Origin: a virus
Virus record (IMG/VR): IMGVR_UViG_3300020195_000003
Coordinates: 1 to 42,929 of that record
DNA length: 42,929 nt
Direction: 5' to 3' (one strand)
Below the pieces are notes generated by a model, which saw only the letters and a list, made by a program, of their open reading frames with translations, was not told the DNA's origin and did no database searches. The translations under genes and the position numbers were made by a program. Every line of letters begins with the position of its first letter. Positions within the stretch are counted from its first letter, which is position 1. Below are positions 1-6,952 of this stretch, in pieces.

Positions 1-39
1 TGCCGCTAATGCAGTTTTTGCGTCATTGTTTTTTGATGC
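1..39. repeat. Terminal direct repeat, left copy (circular join)
   Basis: These 39 bases are identical to 42891-42929. A reading frame runs across the join without interruption. The simplest reading is a circular or circularly permuted genome whose assembled ends overlap, giving a unique length of 42,890 bp. A 39-bp overlap is more likely an assembly artefact than a physical terminal repeat. Confidence 0.95.
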
Positions 40-87
40 GCAGCCACTAACGCTTGCGCTTGCGAGACTTAGCATTAAGATAAGCAT
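1..87 (-). CDS. Small phage lipoprotein, N-terminal part (continues at 42890-42750); outer-membrane spanin candidate
   Basis: The ATG is at 87 and reads leftward through base 1 into 42890, ending with TAA at 42750-42752, for 75 aa in all. The N-terminus is hydrophobic and followed by a lipobox-like VSGC at residues 13-16, so Cys16 would be lipidated. The mature part is short and ends in a Trp-Trp segment. The start lies inside the upstream gene (47-247) in another frame, a 41-nt overlap like that of nested Rz/Rz1 spanin pairs. The adjacent holin-like gene supports a lysis role. The family is not recognised by sequence, so the spanin call is inference; a general lipoprotein is the alternative. 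Confidence 0.6.
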   Translation of the reverse strand, partial: MLILMLSLASASVSGCASKNNDAKTALAA

Positions 88-247
88 CCATACTTTTTTG
101 TCCTTCAATTTCAATCTCCTTTACCATTTCCTCTTGAGCCTTCAAAACACGCTTATCCGACTCAGTGGCTTTGTTCGCCCACCGCGCAGACCACGGGTTT
201 ATAAGATCAAGAACTTTATTGATTAACGCAATGATTCCAAGCCACAT
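47..247 (-). CDS. Small charged protein with hydrophobic N-terminus; inner-membrane spanin candidate
   Basis: This 66-aa protein begins with a hydrophobic or amphipathic stretch (residues 1-19, MWLGIIALINKVL...) followed by a long charged, probably helical segment ending in KSRKRKR. It starts immediately after the stop of the holin-like gene (TAA then ATG), so the two are cotranscribed and probably translationally coupled. A lipoprotein start is nested in its 3' end. An N-terminal membrane anchor plus a charged helix with an overlapping lipoprotein is the layout of i-spanin/o-spanin pairs. The anchor is weaker than in classical Rz, so the role is inferred from context. Confidence 0.5.
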   Translation of the reverse strand: MWLGIIALINKVLDLINPWSARWANKATESDKRVLKAQEEMVKEIEIEGQKSMDAYLNAKSRKRKR

Positions 248-439
248 TTATTTGCCTACTAATGAACGCGTATAAATTCCAAGCCCGGCGAGAATCGAGT
301 AAATAAATGGAGGGACACTGAAGGCTTTGCAGACAACTGCGTTAGCTAGGCAATGCGCGTTATAGGTATCAATGCCACCGAGAATTACGGCAATACCTAA
401 AATGATGTAAGTTTTGTAACCGTTTAATTTTTTAAACAT
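248..439 (-). CDS. Holin-like small membrane protein
   Basis: The protein has 63 aa and two predicted membrane segments (about residues 11-26 and 44-58), joined by a loop with two Cys, and a basic N-terminus (MFKKLNGYK). Size, topology and position just before the spanin-like pair fit a class II-type phage holin, which permeabilises the inner membrane at the end of infection. A GGGAGATAAT ribosome-binding region lies just upstream. There is no strong family signature, so holin is assigned from topology and neighbours. The endolysin candidate is far away on the other strand (15557-15973). Confidence 0.6.
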   Translation of the reverse strand: MFKKLNGYKTYIILGIAVILGGIDTYNAHCLANAVVCKAFSVPPFIYSILAGLGIYTRSLVGK

Positions 440-440
440 A

Positions 441-644
441 TTATCTCCCTATGACCGCATCAATGCGTTTGATTAATTGTTGAAACTCCTGATCTCTGGC
501 GTCAAGTTCAATGTCGAGTCGCAGACAAGCTTTTGCAATCCTGGACTCATGCTCTTTTTCCATGCGGGCAAAATCTTTTAAAATATGCAAACAGTCACCC
601 GCAATCCGTTCATTGATTTTTGCTGTAGCATCTGAAATTGTCAT
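441..644 (-). CDS. Hypothetical helical protein in lysis cluster
   Basis: This is a 67-aa, highly charged, probably all-helical protein with no membrane segment or signal peptide. Its start overlaps the end of the preceding membrane gene (641-644), implying coupled translation in the same minus-strand operon. The next gene downstream is the holin-like protein. I do not recognise the family. A soluble regulator of lysis or a minor virion protein are both possible and nothing in the sequence decides between them. Confidence 0.6.
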   Translation of the reverse strand: MTISDATAKINERIAGDCLHILKDFARMEKEHESRIAKACLRLDIELDARDQEFQQLIKRIDAVIGR

Positions 645-997
645 ACTGTTTTACTCTCTTGTTCAAGTCTGGTCAGGCGTGAATCATTCCTGTCGATTCG
701 CTGGTAAACAGACAAAAAATCTTTAGCGGCATCTTTTGACGTATACCGATCTAACAAATTGTCCTTCACCTCAGATTTTAGCGCCGCGATAGACTGCTGC
801 AGATAATCAATCTTAGTCGTTACGATTGATGAAAATGACCCACCCCACCAGACCACACCGAACGTTTGAATGGCAATAGCGATGATAATCCCGACAAGCT
901 CGAATCGAATTACCATCCCAGTTTTTGACTCGATGTATTCTCCTCGCCTAAGGTCGTTCGGGTTAAGGTTTTCTGGATCATGTTCACGCCGTGTCAT
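641..997 (-). CDS. Membrane protein with coiled-coil tail, lysis-associated
   Basis: The 118-aa protein has a charged N-terminus, one clear membrane helix (about residues 34-52, rich in Ile/Val and ending near VVWWGG) and a C-terminal helical region from about residue 60 with a heptad-like pattern. One membrane pass followed by a coiled coil is seen in i-spanins and XhlA-like haemolysin proteins, and the gene precedes the holin-like gene. It could therefore be the true i-spanin or an accessory holin component. Its 3' end overlaps the start of the next gene by 4 nt. No family is recognised with certainty. Confidence 0.6.
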   Translation of the reverse strand: MTRREHDPENLNPNDLRRGEYIESKTGMVIRFELVGIIIAIAIQTFGVVWWGGSFSSIVTTKIDYLQQSIAALKSEVKDNLLDRYTSKDAAKDFLSVYQRIDRNDSRLTRLEQESKTV

Positions 998-1017
998 TTT
1001 ATTTCCCTTCGCCCCGA

Positions 1018-1458
1018 TTATTCGGCTGTTGTTGTTGAGTTAATAATTTTCGTTGACAATGCAATTTTATCTTTGATCTGATTGCTGATAACCTGCATTG
1101 ACTCATTCTGCTGCTGACGCATCTCGTTTATAAGTCTCTCGGCCAACCATGAATCGAACATGCTTTTCGCCATACGCGCCAAATAATCCGTTGGCGATTC
1201 ACGATTCGGAACGGTCGTGCTGGTCTGCCCGATCACAATCTTTGATCCGTCTAATGTAAGGACAAATCCACCCAGATCATCAAGTTGATAAACAGGAGTC
1301 TCCACCTGAAGTGTCTCTTGATAGCCTCGATATTTTGCGTCATCTAGAATCTCAGTAGCGGTGAAAGCGGCGAGATCAACTTCAATTGCTTTTTTTTCTG
1401 CGAACAAGCTTGTTGAAATTAAAAGAAGGCCGATTAAGATAAATGCTGTTTTTTTCAT
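1018..1458 (-). CDS. Secreted hypothetical protein in virion/lysis operon
   Basis: The 146-aa product begins with a classical Sec signal peptide (basic MKK, hydrophobic core FILIGLLLI, cleavage probably after LFA at about residue 20). The mature part is mixed alpha/beta with a Gln-rich helical stretch near residues 108-125. It lies between a fibre-like secreted protein and the membrane/lysis genes and is transcribed with them. Export to the periplasm during infection is predicted; no enzyme motif is visible. Signal peptides are uncommon in phage structural operons, and three occur in this one. Confidence 0.65.
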   Translation of the reverse strand: MKKTAFILIGLLLISTSLFAEKKAIEVDLAAFTATEILDDAKYRGYQETLQVETPVYQLDDLGGFVLTLDGSKIVIGQTSTTVPNRESPTDYLARMAKSMFDSWLAERLINEMRQQQNESMQVISNQIKDKIALSTKIINSTTTAE

Positions 1459-1525
1459 TCTGGTTTATCCTGTGTTTTTTGAATCTGCTGGTTTAGAAAT
1501 TGAGTTATCCATTTCTGTTTTAGTT

Positions 1526-2632
1526 TTAATAGTACGTTGCTGTGATTATGCCGCCCACGACATCGGCGATTTTTGTGGATGTTGAATCGTTTAGATCGCC
1601 GGTGTAACCCGATGTCGTCGGTGGCGTTGCCCATGTGCCGTCACCGCGCCAGAAGGTCGTGGAAGATGCGCTTGTCCCTGAATTGAACACCGAAACGGGT
1701 AACGCGGTGGTGTCAGTTAGCCGACCGTTCGTCGTCGTCATGACAGCTCGTCCAGATGTTAAGGCAATATCATTCAAAGCAATTTCTTTTCTGGCTGCGC
1801 CTGTGGTTATCGTTCCGTATATTTTGTCGGTTAGAAACTCCACCGCACCCGCTTCGGCTGTAGTGTTGAGAACTCCTGATGTTAATTTTATTGGTGCGGT
1901 GCTTGCTGTAGCCGTCCCTGCTTTTATGTGCAGAACTGCGGTGGGACTCACCGTTCCAATGCCAACTTTGCCCTCAACAATTAAGCCACTAGTTGGTGCT
2001 GGACTATTAGTATACGTTGCTCCAATTCCTACTCCGCCAGCAATAGATAGTTTACTTGCTGGAGTTGTGGTACCTATGCCTACAAAACCGCGATTGGACA
2101 TTTGACCGATTATGTTTATGTCTCTGTTTAAACCAGTTCCAAGCGACAACATTTGACTTGAATTTGCACTTATAAGACTTGCTGTAGGACTAAATACATC
2201 AGTAAAACTAAGAGCATTTATTGAAAATGACTCAGAGGCAACTAATTTTCTTATGGTTGTGACAAAAGTAGATGCATTGGCGACAAACATGTTACTTCCT
2301 GAGGTTAGTGTAAAGTTCCCGCCCCCTGTCATAGCGTTTGAAAATGTCTGCTGTCCTGTCCAGACATTATTTCTACCCAGATTCAGCGAGGCTACTACTG
2401 CCCCTGTCGTCGGGGAGATTGTGAGAGTTCCGTCGGAGTTGGAAACTGAGGTGACTCCACCTGTCGTCATGTTGTCGAGAGTATCCAGCGCTTTTTGTAC
2501 ATTGTTATCTGCGCCGGAAAGATTTTTATTAAAACTCGATGTGTCGGTCTGAATCCTTTTAGCTTTCGGGTCGATCGCCCAGGCGTTAAACGAAACAGCC
2601 ACACAAATAATTACCGCAATTATTTTTTTCAT
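1526..2632 (-). CDS. Fibre-like repeat protein with signal peptide
   Basis: The 368-aa protein starts with a Sec-type signal peptide (MKKIIAVIICVAVSF..., cleavage near AWA at about residue 19). The rest resembles beta-structured fibre or trimeric adhesin-like proteins: Ser/Thr/Gly-rich, with two copies of a GIGT(T/V)(T/S)P motif near residues 191 and 227 of the type found in phage tail-fibre shafts, and a FWRGDGTWATP segment near residue 328 common in fibre proteins. Its start overlaps the preceding gene by 4 nt (ATGA). It may be an appendage protein, but the signal peptide argues for export, which is odd for a virion component. The function is unresolved. Confidence 0.65.
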   Translation of the reverse strand: MKKIIAVIICVAVSFNAWAIDPKAKRIQTDTSSFNKNLSGADNNVQKALDTLDNMTTGGVTSVSNSDGTLTISPTTGAVVASLNLGRNNVWTGQQTFSNAMTGGGNFTLTSGSNMFVANASTFVTTIRKLVASESFSINALSFTDVFSPTASLISANSSQMLSLGTGLNRDINIIGQMSNRGFVGIGTTTPASKLSIAGGVGIGATYTNSPAPTSGLIVEGKVGIGTVSPTAVLHIKAGTATASTAPIKLTSGVLNTTAEAGAVEFLTDKIYGTITTGAARKEIALNDIALTSGRAVMTTTNGRLTDTTALPVSVFNSGTSASSTTFWRGDGTWATPPTTSGYTGDLNDSTSTKIADVVGGIITATYY

Positions 2633-2925
2633 GATTTTATATAATCCACGATTAACGGTTCTCCGGTGTCTGGCGCAACCACCATTGTAAAAGTCGTTGA
2701 AGATGTCTCGGTGAAATCTGCGGTCGGGTGCATACGAAAACTTGCTCTGGTTACTTTCAAAGACCCAGCCACATAAGCATTTGCAACAGTAAAAACTGTC
2801 TGAACTCCGTTTGTTGCGGGAGTTGGTGTCTCGCCTGAAACAACCAAAGCGGCAATAGCCGAGCCTGTCACAGAACTGCCAAATAAACCAATCTCACCCG
2901 TTAGTTTGTTGAACTGAACTCCCAT
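2629..2925 (-). CDS. Small virion-operon protein, beta-rich
   Basis: The 98-aa, Thr/Val-rich protein is probably all beta. A central pattern of the type GxQTxFTVANAYVAGSLKV resembles the small beta domains found in phage fibre and baseplate-associated proteins. Its start codon overlaps the preceding stop (TGATG), and its stop overlaps the start of the signal-peptide fibre-like gene. It has no signal peptide of its own. It is probably a minor structural or fibre-associated protein; the exact family is not recognised. Confidence 0.6.
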   Translation of the reverse strand: MGVQFNKLTGEIGLFGSSVTGSAIAALVVSGETPTPATNGVQTVFTVANAYVAGSLKVTRASFRMHPTADFTETSSTTFTMVVAPDTGEPLIVDYIKS

Positions 2926-3176
2926 CAGAAATAGCTGGCGCGAGATGTCCAGCTCCCATAAGCTAATTGAATCCGAGTAACAGCCGAACCTGAGTAGGTA
3001 AATTTATAAATCTTCCAGTCAGCCGCCGCGTCAGACGCTCCTTTTAATAGGTTTAGCCCTATGTATATAGGAGCCGCATCTGAAGCATCAAACTGAATGT
3101 CCGCATAAAATCCTGAGTCGGATGGTTTCGGACGTACCGCCCCAATATTTGGGAGTCTGTACGATGATTCTGGCAT
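2925..3176 (-). CDS. Small hypothetical virion-operon protein
   Basis: This is an 83-aa protein with an acidic/aromatic composition, no membrane segment and no recognisable motif. It sits in a tight string of short genes between the capsid genes and the fibre-like secreted protein, 5 bp after the upstream gene and overlapping the downstream gene by 1 bp. Position suggests a minor virion or decoration protein. This is inference from synteny only. Confidence 0.55.
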   Translation of the reverse strand: MPESSYRLPNIGAVRPKPSDSGFYADIQFDASDAAPIYIGLNLLKGASDAAADWKIYKFTYSGSAVTRIQLAYGSWTSRASYF

Positions 3177-3181
3177 TGCTA

Positions 3182-3484
3182 TTACCTAAATTTTCCAACA
3201 GCAATAACGCTTACATTCGCTCCTGTAGTAACTTTCCATCCACCACTAGTCGAGACAGCTTCAATATCAAGAACGATTGGCTTCAAGTCGGAAAGTGTCC
3301 CCGCAACGAATACGTTGATAGCTGAACCAGAACCATCTTTAATTGAAACAGTCCCAGCTCCAGTTGTAGCAGGAACGATAACCAAACGATTGAGAATGTC
3401 GCCAGCTACACCATTAACTCCAAGAGCCTGATCTGACTGAGATGCCGCAATTGTCTCATAAGTTTTACCAAAAAATTCACTCAT
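3182..3484 (-). CDS. Small beta-rich virion-operon protein
   Basis: The 100-aa protein is rich in Gly/Ala/Val/Thr. It has alternating hydrophobic strands in the pattern GDILNRLVIVPATTGAGTVS and a C-terminal GANVSVIAVGKFR, so it is probably a small beta sandwich. Comparable proteins often lie just downstream of the capsid genes in BPP-1-like and other podoviruses and act as minor head or decoration components. A good GGAG ribosome-binding site lies about 8 nt upstream. The precise function is unknown. Confidence 0.6.
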   Translation of the reverse strand: MSEFFGKTYETIAASQSDQALGVNGVAGDILNRLVIVPATTGAGTVSIKDGSGSAINVFVAGTLSDLKPIVLDIEAVSTSGGWKVTTGANVSVIAVGKFR

Positions 3485-3493
3485 AATTTTCTC

Positions 3494-3745
3494 CTAGATA
3501 ACTTCATCTCCAGCGATTTCATCTGAATCTGAAGTTTGTTGTTCTGGTTTTTTAACGGGAGCGTCTTTGTCGACCTTCTCCATCCATTTTTCTGAAAACT
3601 GACTTTCTGGAGAAATGATAATTTTCTTTCCGTTTCTCAAAATTGTAATCGGACTTAAACTAAATTCTTCCCCAGCTTTGCGTCTTTTGAGACCGTGATA
3701 ACCAGAATAATTTTGATTCGGGATAGTAAGTGCTCGAACTCTCAT
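3494..3745 (-). CDS. Small hypothetical protein downstream of cement gene
   Basis: The 83-aa protein has a basic N-terminal half (residues 1-45) and a very acidic C-terminal tail (DSDEIAGDEVI). The start is preceded by AAGGAG at good spacing. It is the first gene after the intrinsic terminator at 3766-3802, so its expression would depend on readthrough of the capsid transcript or a local promoter. No family is recognised; a minor head or completion protein is plausible from position. Confidence 0.55.
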   Translation of the reverse strand: MRVRALTIPNQNYSGYHGLKRRKAGEEFSLSPITILRNGKKIIISPESQFSEKWMEKVDKDAPVKKPEQQTSDSDEIAGDEVI

Positions 3746-3765
3746 TGTTTGCTCCTTGCTAAGTT

Positions 3766-3802
3766 AAAAAATGGTGGGGCTGGTTTCCCAACCCCACTTT
3801 TT
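3766..3802 (-). terminator. Bidirectional Rho-independent terminator after capsid cement gene
   Basis: A 10-bp stem with one mismatch (3774-3783 paired with 3788-3797, loop TTTC) is flanked on the minus-strand 3' side by a run of six A on the plus strand (U run in the transcript) and on the plus-strand side by TTTTT. It lies just after the cement gene stop and probably ends or attenuates the capsid transcript, keeping capsid and cement mRNA more abundant than downstream genes. Confidence 0.85.
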
Positions 3803-3810
3803 ATCCTTGA

Positions 3811-4242
3811 TTAGCTAATCGTAATCGCATCAGCGTAATTTGTGTACGCATCAATGTTCGGCGTAAGAAACGCAGTAAACGAACCCGCAGAAAGGTTTCC
3901 GTTCGCTGGCGTGTAATACACACGCAAGAACTTTTCATTGATTTTGTCAATTTGCAATGCCACAACCAATCGTGTGCCAATCGCTGAAGTAGCGGGGAAG
4001 GTTCCGACTGTTTGTGCTAGCGTTGCTGAAGAAAAAGATGCGTTATCATCCGTTTCTAAAATAACAGCAAGAGTCGAATCGCTTCCTGAATCTGTCATTG
4101 CGACATCGCAAGTGACAACAAGATAAATCGGCGTTCCAACTCCCAAGTTACGAATAGCACCTAAGTTCAAGTAATCTGTTGAAGCAGCGGCAGCCGTTAC
4201 AGCTTGCGCACCACTAAATTGAGCTTCTCTGTCTCTAAACAT
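3811..4242 (-). CDS. Capsid cement/decoration protein, Bbp16-like
   Basis: The 143-aa protein begins MFRDREAQFSGAQAVT and is otherwise strand-rich, matching in length, start and position the Bbp16-type capsid cement proteins of BPP-1-like podoviruses. Those are jelly-roll proteins that sit on the outside of the shell and hold capsomers together. It lies immediately downstream of the major capsid gene with 19 bp between them, and the terminator at 3766-3802 follows it. The assignment rests on recognising the family pattern plus synteny. Confidence 0.8.
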   Translation of the reverse strand: MFRDREAQFSGAQAVTAAAASTDYLNLGAIRNLGVGTPIYLVVTCDVAMTDSGSDSTLAVILETDDNASFSSATLAQTVGTFPATSAIGTRLVVALQIDKINEKFLRVYYTPANGNLSAGSFTAFLTPNIDAYTNYADAITIS

Positions 4243-4261
4243 AATAATTCTCCTTTGTTAT

Positions 4262-5263
4262 TTAAGCAACCGCTGCTTCAGTTTCAACGAGGGCATCACA
4301 AGTGCGGATAGGGATACCACGGAAAGAATATTGAATCTTTCCATCCACATCAGCATAAGATAAGCCACCACCTGAAATTACATCATCACGACGCATAATA
4401 TCAAGCATCTGCATAACTGTTCGGTTCATGTAAAACACGGGACGAACGGCGCGGATGTTTGGAATACGATGGATTGACTTAATCATCAACTCGATGATGT
4501 CAGCCGCAGACGATTTAGCAACGAGGTTACTGATGTCAATGTTCGGGATACGAACATTATAACGCCAGTCACGAAGTGCAATACCGATTTTCCATTTCCA
4601 TTGATCTCTGAACGCACGCATACGAGTGCCTGCAATTCCTGCTGTCGTTTCAACGGTCTCTTCTCCGAGGTCGTTATGTTCAAGACCAGCCTTGCTACCC
4701 TTCGGAAAAATACCGAAGATGCTTTGCTGACCCCAACCAATCAACCAAATAGAACTGTTGTCGGAACCAGACCCAGAACCGCTAACAATGTTTTGGGCAT
4801 TGGCTGCGGATAAGGAACTGTAACGAGCTGACAAACCAGTAAACTCTTCATTTGCTACAGAAGAATTACCATAAAACAGCGTTGATGCCATTTCTTGGTT
4901 CATCGCCTCAATGAACGATTGTGCTTCAGATAACCTGAAAGCCTGTTGATTGCCGTTCAATTTAGCAAGTTCAACATCGACTTCAGACCATGCTTCCAAC
5001 ATCCCGCAAGATTCATCAATCTGCGCAGTCGTGCTTTTACTAGGCTGAACACCTTGGTTAAGCAAACGCCATGCAGCAGTCGGCAAACCTGTGCGAACGG
5101 TTGTACGATGACCAATAGGCAAGTTTCCTTCCTGAAAGATCATGTCGGTTAGAATTTCATTCGTCTGACTAAGCAACTCAACGATGTCAGGTGTTTTACC
5201 ATCTGGATCGAGACGTTTTGCCCAATCAGCGAGCGTTAATACATACGTTCCTCTTTCTGCCAT
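4262..5263 (-). CDS. Major capsid protein, BPP-1 (Bbp17)-like, HK97 fold
   Basis: The 333-aa protein starts MAERGTYVLTLADWAKRLDP, the typical N-terminus of BPP-1-type major capsid proteins. It has central segments typical of the family (PIGHRTTVRTGLP near residues 50-62; RDWRYNVRIPNID near 233-245; PVFYMNRTVMQMLD near 281-294). It forms the icosahedral shell around the packaged DNA and lies between scaffold and cement genes, as expected. The start is preceded by AAGGAG at about 7 nt. Length is normal for this family and nothing appears truncated. Confidence 0.9.
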   Translation of the reverse strand: MAERGTYVLTLADWAKRLDPDGKTPDIVELLSQTNEILTDMIFQEGNLPIGHRTTVRTGLPTAAWRLLNQGVQPSKSTTAQIDESCGMLEAWSEVDVELAKLNGNQQAFRLSEAQSFIEAMNQEMASTLFYGNSSVANEEFTGLSARYSSLSAANAQNIVSGSGSGSDNSSIWLIGWGQQSIFGIFPKGSKAGLEHNDLGEETVETTAGIAGTRMRAFRDQWKWKIGIALRDWRYNVRIPNIDISNLVAKSSAADIIELMIKSIHRIPNIRAVRPVFYMNRTVMQMLDIMRRDDVISGGGLSYADVDGKIQYSFRGIPIRTCDALVETEAAVA

Positions 5264-5266
5264 AAC

Positions 5267-5893
5267 TTACTCCTTTTTACTCGCGCCGTAAAATTTTTCG
5301 GCGAGATCTTTTGGTTGTTCTGTTTTTGTACCAGGATGAACAAATTGGTCTTCACTCATTGATTTTCCGATTCTTACAAAGATTCGGACAAGCTCTGGGT
5401 GATTTCCCAATCCTGTTCTATTCAATTCATCTTTAAATTCCTCCGTACCGAATCTCGATATAACACGCTTTGCCAGTTCAGCGTGTTTGGGGAATGCCTC
5501 ACCGCCAATTTCTTTGTCGGTTTTGGCTGTTTCAAGCCACTCAACAGTGGCTTCATCTAACTGAGCAATGTTTTTAGCATCATGCCCTTCTGCTAACTTA
5601 CTTTCGCGCTCGATCTGTTTCTGAGCCTGTTCTTGTGACAACCCTTGCTCTTTTGCAAAAGCAGCGATATTGTCAACTTCAGTCTTAGAAAGTTTTGAGC
5701 CTTCAGGAAGTTTCAATTCGTATGGAACAGGAGTTTTTTTCTCCTCAACCTTTTTAGCGTCCTCAACCTTCTTTGCTTCATCAGCAGCCTTTGCATCAGT
5801 CGCGGATTTCTCTTCCGCTAACTTTGTCTCGGCAGCTTTCGCTTCGGTGGCAAGCAGTTTTTCTTCTGGCGTTACAACTACTTCGTCAGGCAT
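5267..5893 (-). CDS. Capsid scaffold protein
   Basis: The 208-aa acidic and lysine/alanine-rich protein has a long low-complexity helical N-terminal half (residues 1-55, KAAE/EAKK repeats) and a more ordered C-terminal half. Position directly upstream of the major capsid gene and composition identify it as the internal scaffold that guides procapsid assembly and later leaves. I chose the ATG at 5893 over the in-frame one at 5923 because GGAG lies 7 nt upstream and it gives an 8-nt overlap with the upstream gene. Confidence 0.85.
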   Translation of the reverse strand: MPDEVVVTPEEKLLATEAKAAETKLAEEKSATDAKAADEAKKVEDAKKVEEKKTPVPYELKLPEGSKLSKTEVDNIAAFAKEQGLSQEQAQKQIERESKLAEGHDAKNIAQLDEATVEWLETAKTDKEIGGEAFPKHAELAKRVISRFGTEEFKDELNRTGLGNHPELVRIFVRIGKSMSEDQFVHPGTKTEQPKDLAEKFYGASKKE

Positions 5894-6245
5894 TTTCAGG
5901 CTCCTTTGTTTCTTCAGGTTCAATTTCTTTTTCTGATCTGTCTTTCGCTTCTAGCATCATTTTTATAAATGACATCGGATCGGCTTCGAGAATATCAGCC
6001 TTAATAATAAGACCAATGTTTCTTTCACCCGCATTAAAAATGCTCCAATTTACGTCACCTTCATAGGTTTGCTTTTCAGTTTTTGTAACTCCGAGCATTC
6101 TCCAAATATATCTTCGCCCTTGATCGGAAGATAAAATGAAAGAAATGTCTCTAAGCTCTTGCTGCCGTAAGAATTTCTCTTTTTGTTCAGCATTTTTAAC
6201 TTGCTTCCTATCCGATGTGTTTTTAACGAAAGATCTTTCAGTCAT
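5886..6245 (-). CDS. Bbp19-like head-assembly protein
   Basis: The 119-aa protein contains the core pattern of the Bbp19 family of BPP-1-like phages: LSSDQGRRYIWRMLG near residues 38-52 and FNAGERNIGLIIKADIL near 69-85. In these phages it is a small protein coded between portal and scaffold; its exact role is not well defined. The Glu-rich C-terminus overlaps the scaffold start. Its start codon shares a base with the stop of the upstream signal-peptide gene, so it is in the capsid operon. Confidence 0.8.
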   Translation of the reverse strand: MTERSFVKNTSDRKQVKNAEQKEKFLRQQELRDISFILSSDQGRRYIWRMLGVTKTEKQTYEGDVNWSIFNAGERNIGLIIKADILEADPMSFIKMMLEAKDRSEKEIEPEETKEPENA

Positions 6246-6940
6246 TAAGAGAGTGCCGCTGTTCTTGAAACTTCGTTGAAAACAGTTCCGTCACTTACAA
6301 AAGAAACCACGTATCGTCCTGCGGTTAAGTTCGCAAGCGTCAAAGTTCCAGTCGTGTTTGTGAGAGTGGTTTGAAACGTAGCCACCTCATCCCCTGCCCC
6401 GCCTGTGTCTGTGATAAGCAGAACTCTCGCTATTTGCCCTAAACTCCCGCCCGATGAAAACGTGATTGTTGTATCTTGGTTGTCCGTGACGATGGTGAGC
6501 GTGGCGATGAAATCAACCCCTAATGGAACAGTCAAAGTCGGGGTTGCGCCAGCCGTGATAACAACCGTTGCTCCGCTCAATCTAACTGTACCTGCCGCGC
6601 CTGCTGTATTAGGGATGCTCAATGGATTATCCGCCGTAGGATCAACTGGTGTGATGGTTGTCTCATGGGCATCCGCTGTTGCACCTTCAAACCTGAGACC
6701 ATTTGATACTGCCCAAACAGAATTAGCGGCATCAACGGCATTGCTTCCCAATGTACTTGGGAATGACGTAGCGAAAGATACAGCTACCTTCCCAGATACC
6801 TGAGAGCAAGTAACACCTGTTGAACACTTCACCTCTGAAAACTGACCGATCTGAGCGTCATTGCTATCGAACCAAGTGTCTGCAAAAGCAACTTGAGCAA
6901 TAAATAATGACGCGATTAAAAGTAACATTGATTTTTTCAT
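6245..6940 (-). CDS. Secreted beta-rich protein in capsid operon
   Basis: The 231-aa product has a clear Sec signal peptide (MKKSMLLLIASLFIAQVAFA, cleavage after AFA at residue 20). The mature part is Thr/Ala/Val-rich with many predicted beta strands and three Cys, two of them close together in KCSTGVTCS. It lies between portal and the Bbp19-like gene, normally a purely structural stretch in this phage group. It may be an exported surface or superinfection-related protein, or a fibre-like moron inserted into the operon. No family is recognised. Confidence 0.65.
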   Translation of the reverse strand: MKKSMLLLIASLFIAQVAFADTWFDSNDAQIGQFSEVKCSTGVTCSQVSGKVAVSFATSFPSTLGSNAVDAANSVWAVSNGLRFEGATADAHETTITPVDPTADNPLSIPNTAGAAGTVRLSGATVVITAGATPTLTVPLGVDFIATLTIVTDNQDTTITFSSGGSLGQIARVLLITDTGGAGDEVATFQTTLTNTTGTLTLANLTAGRYVVSFVSDGTVFNEVSRTAALS

Positions 6941-6952
6941 TTTCTTTTTCCT

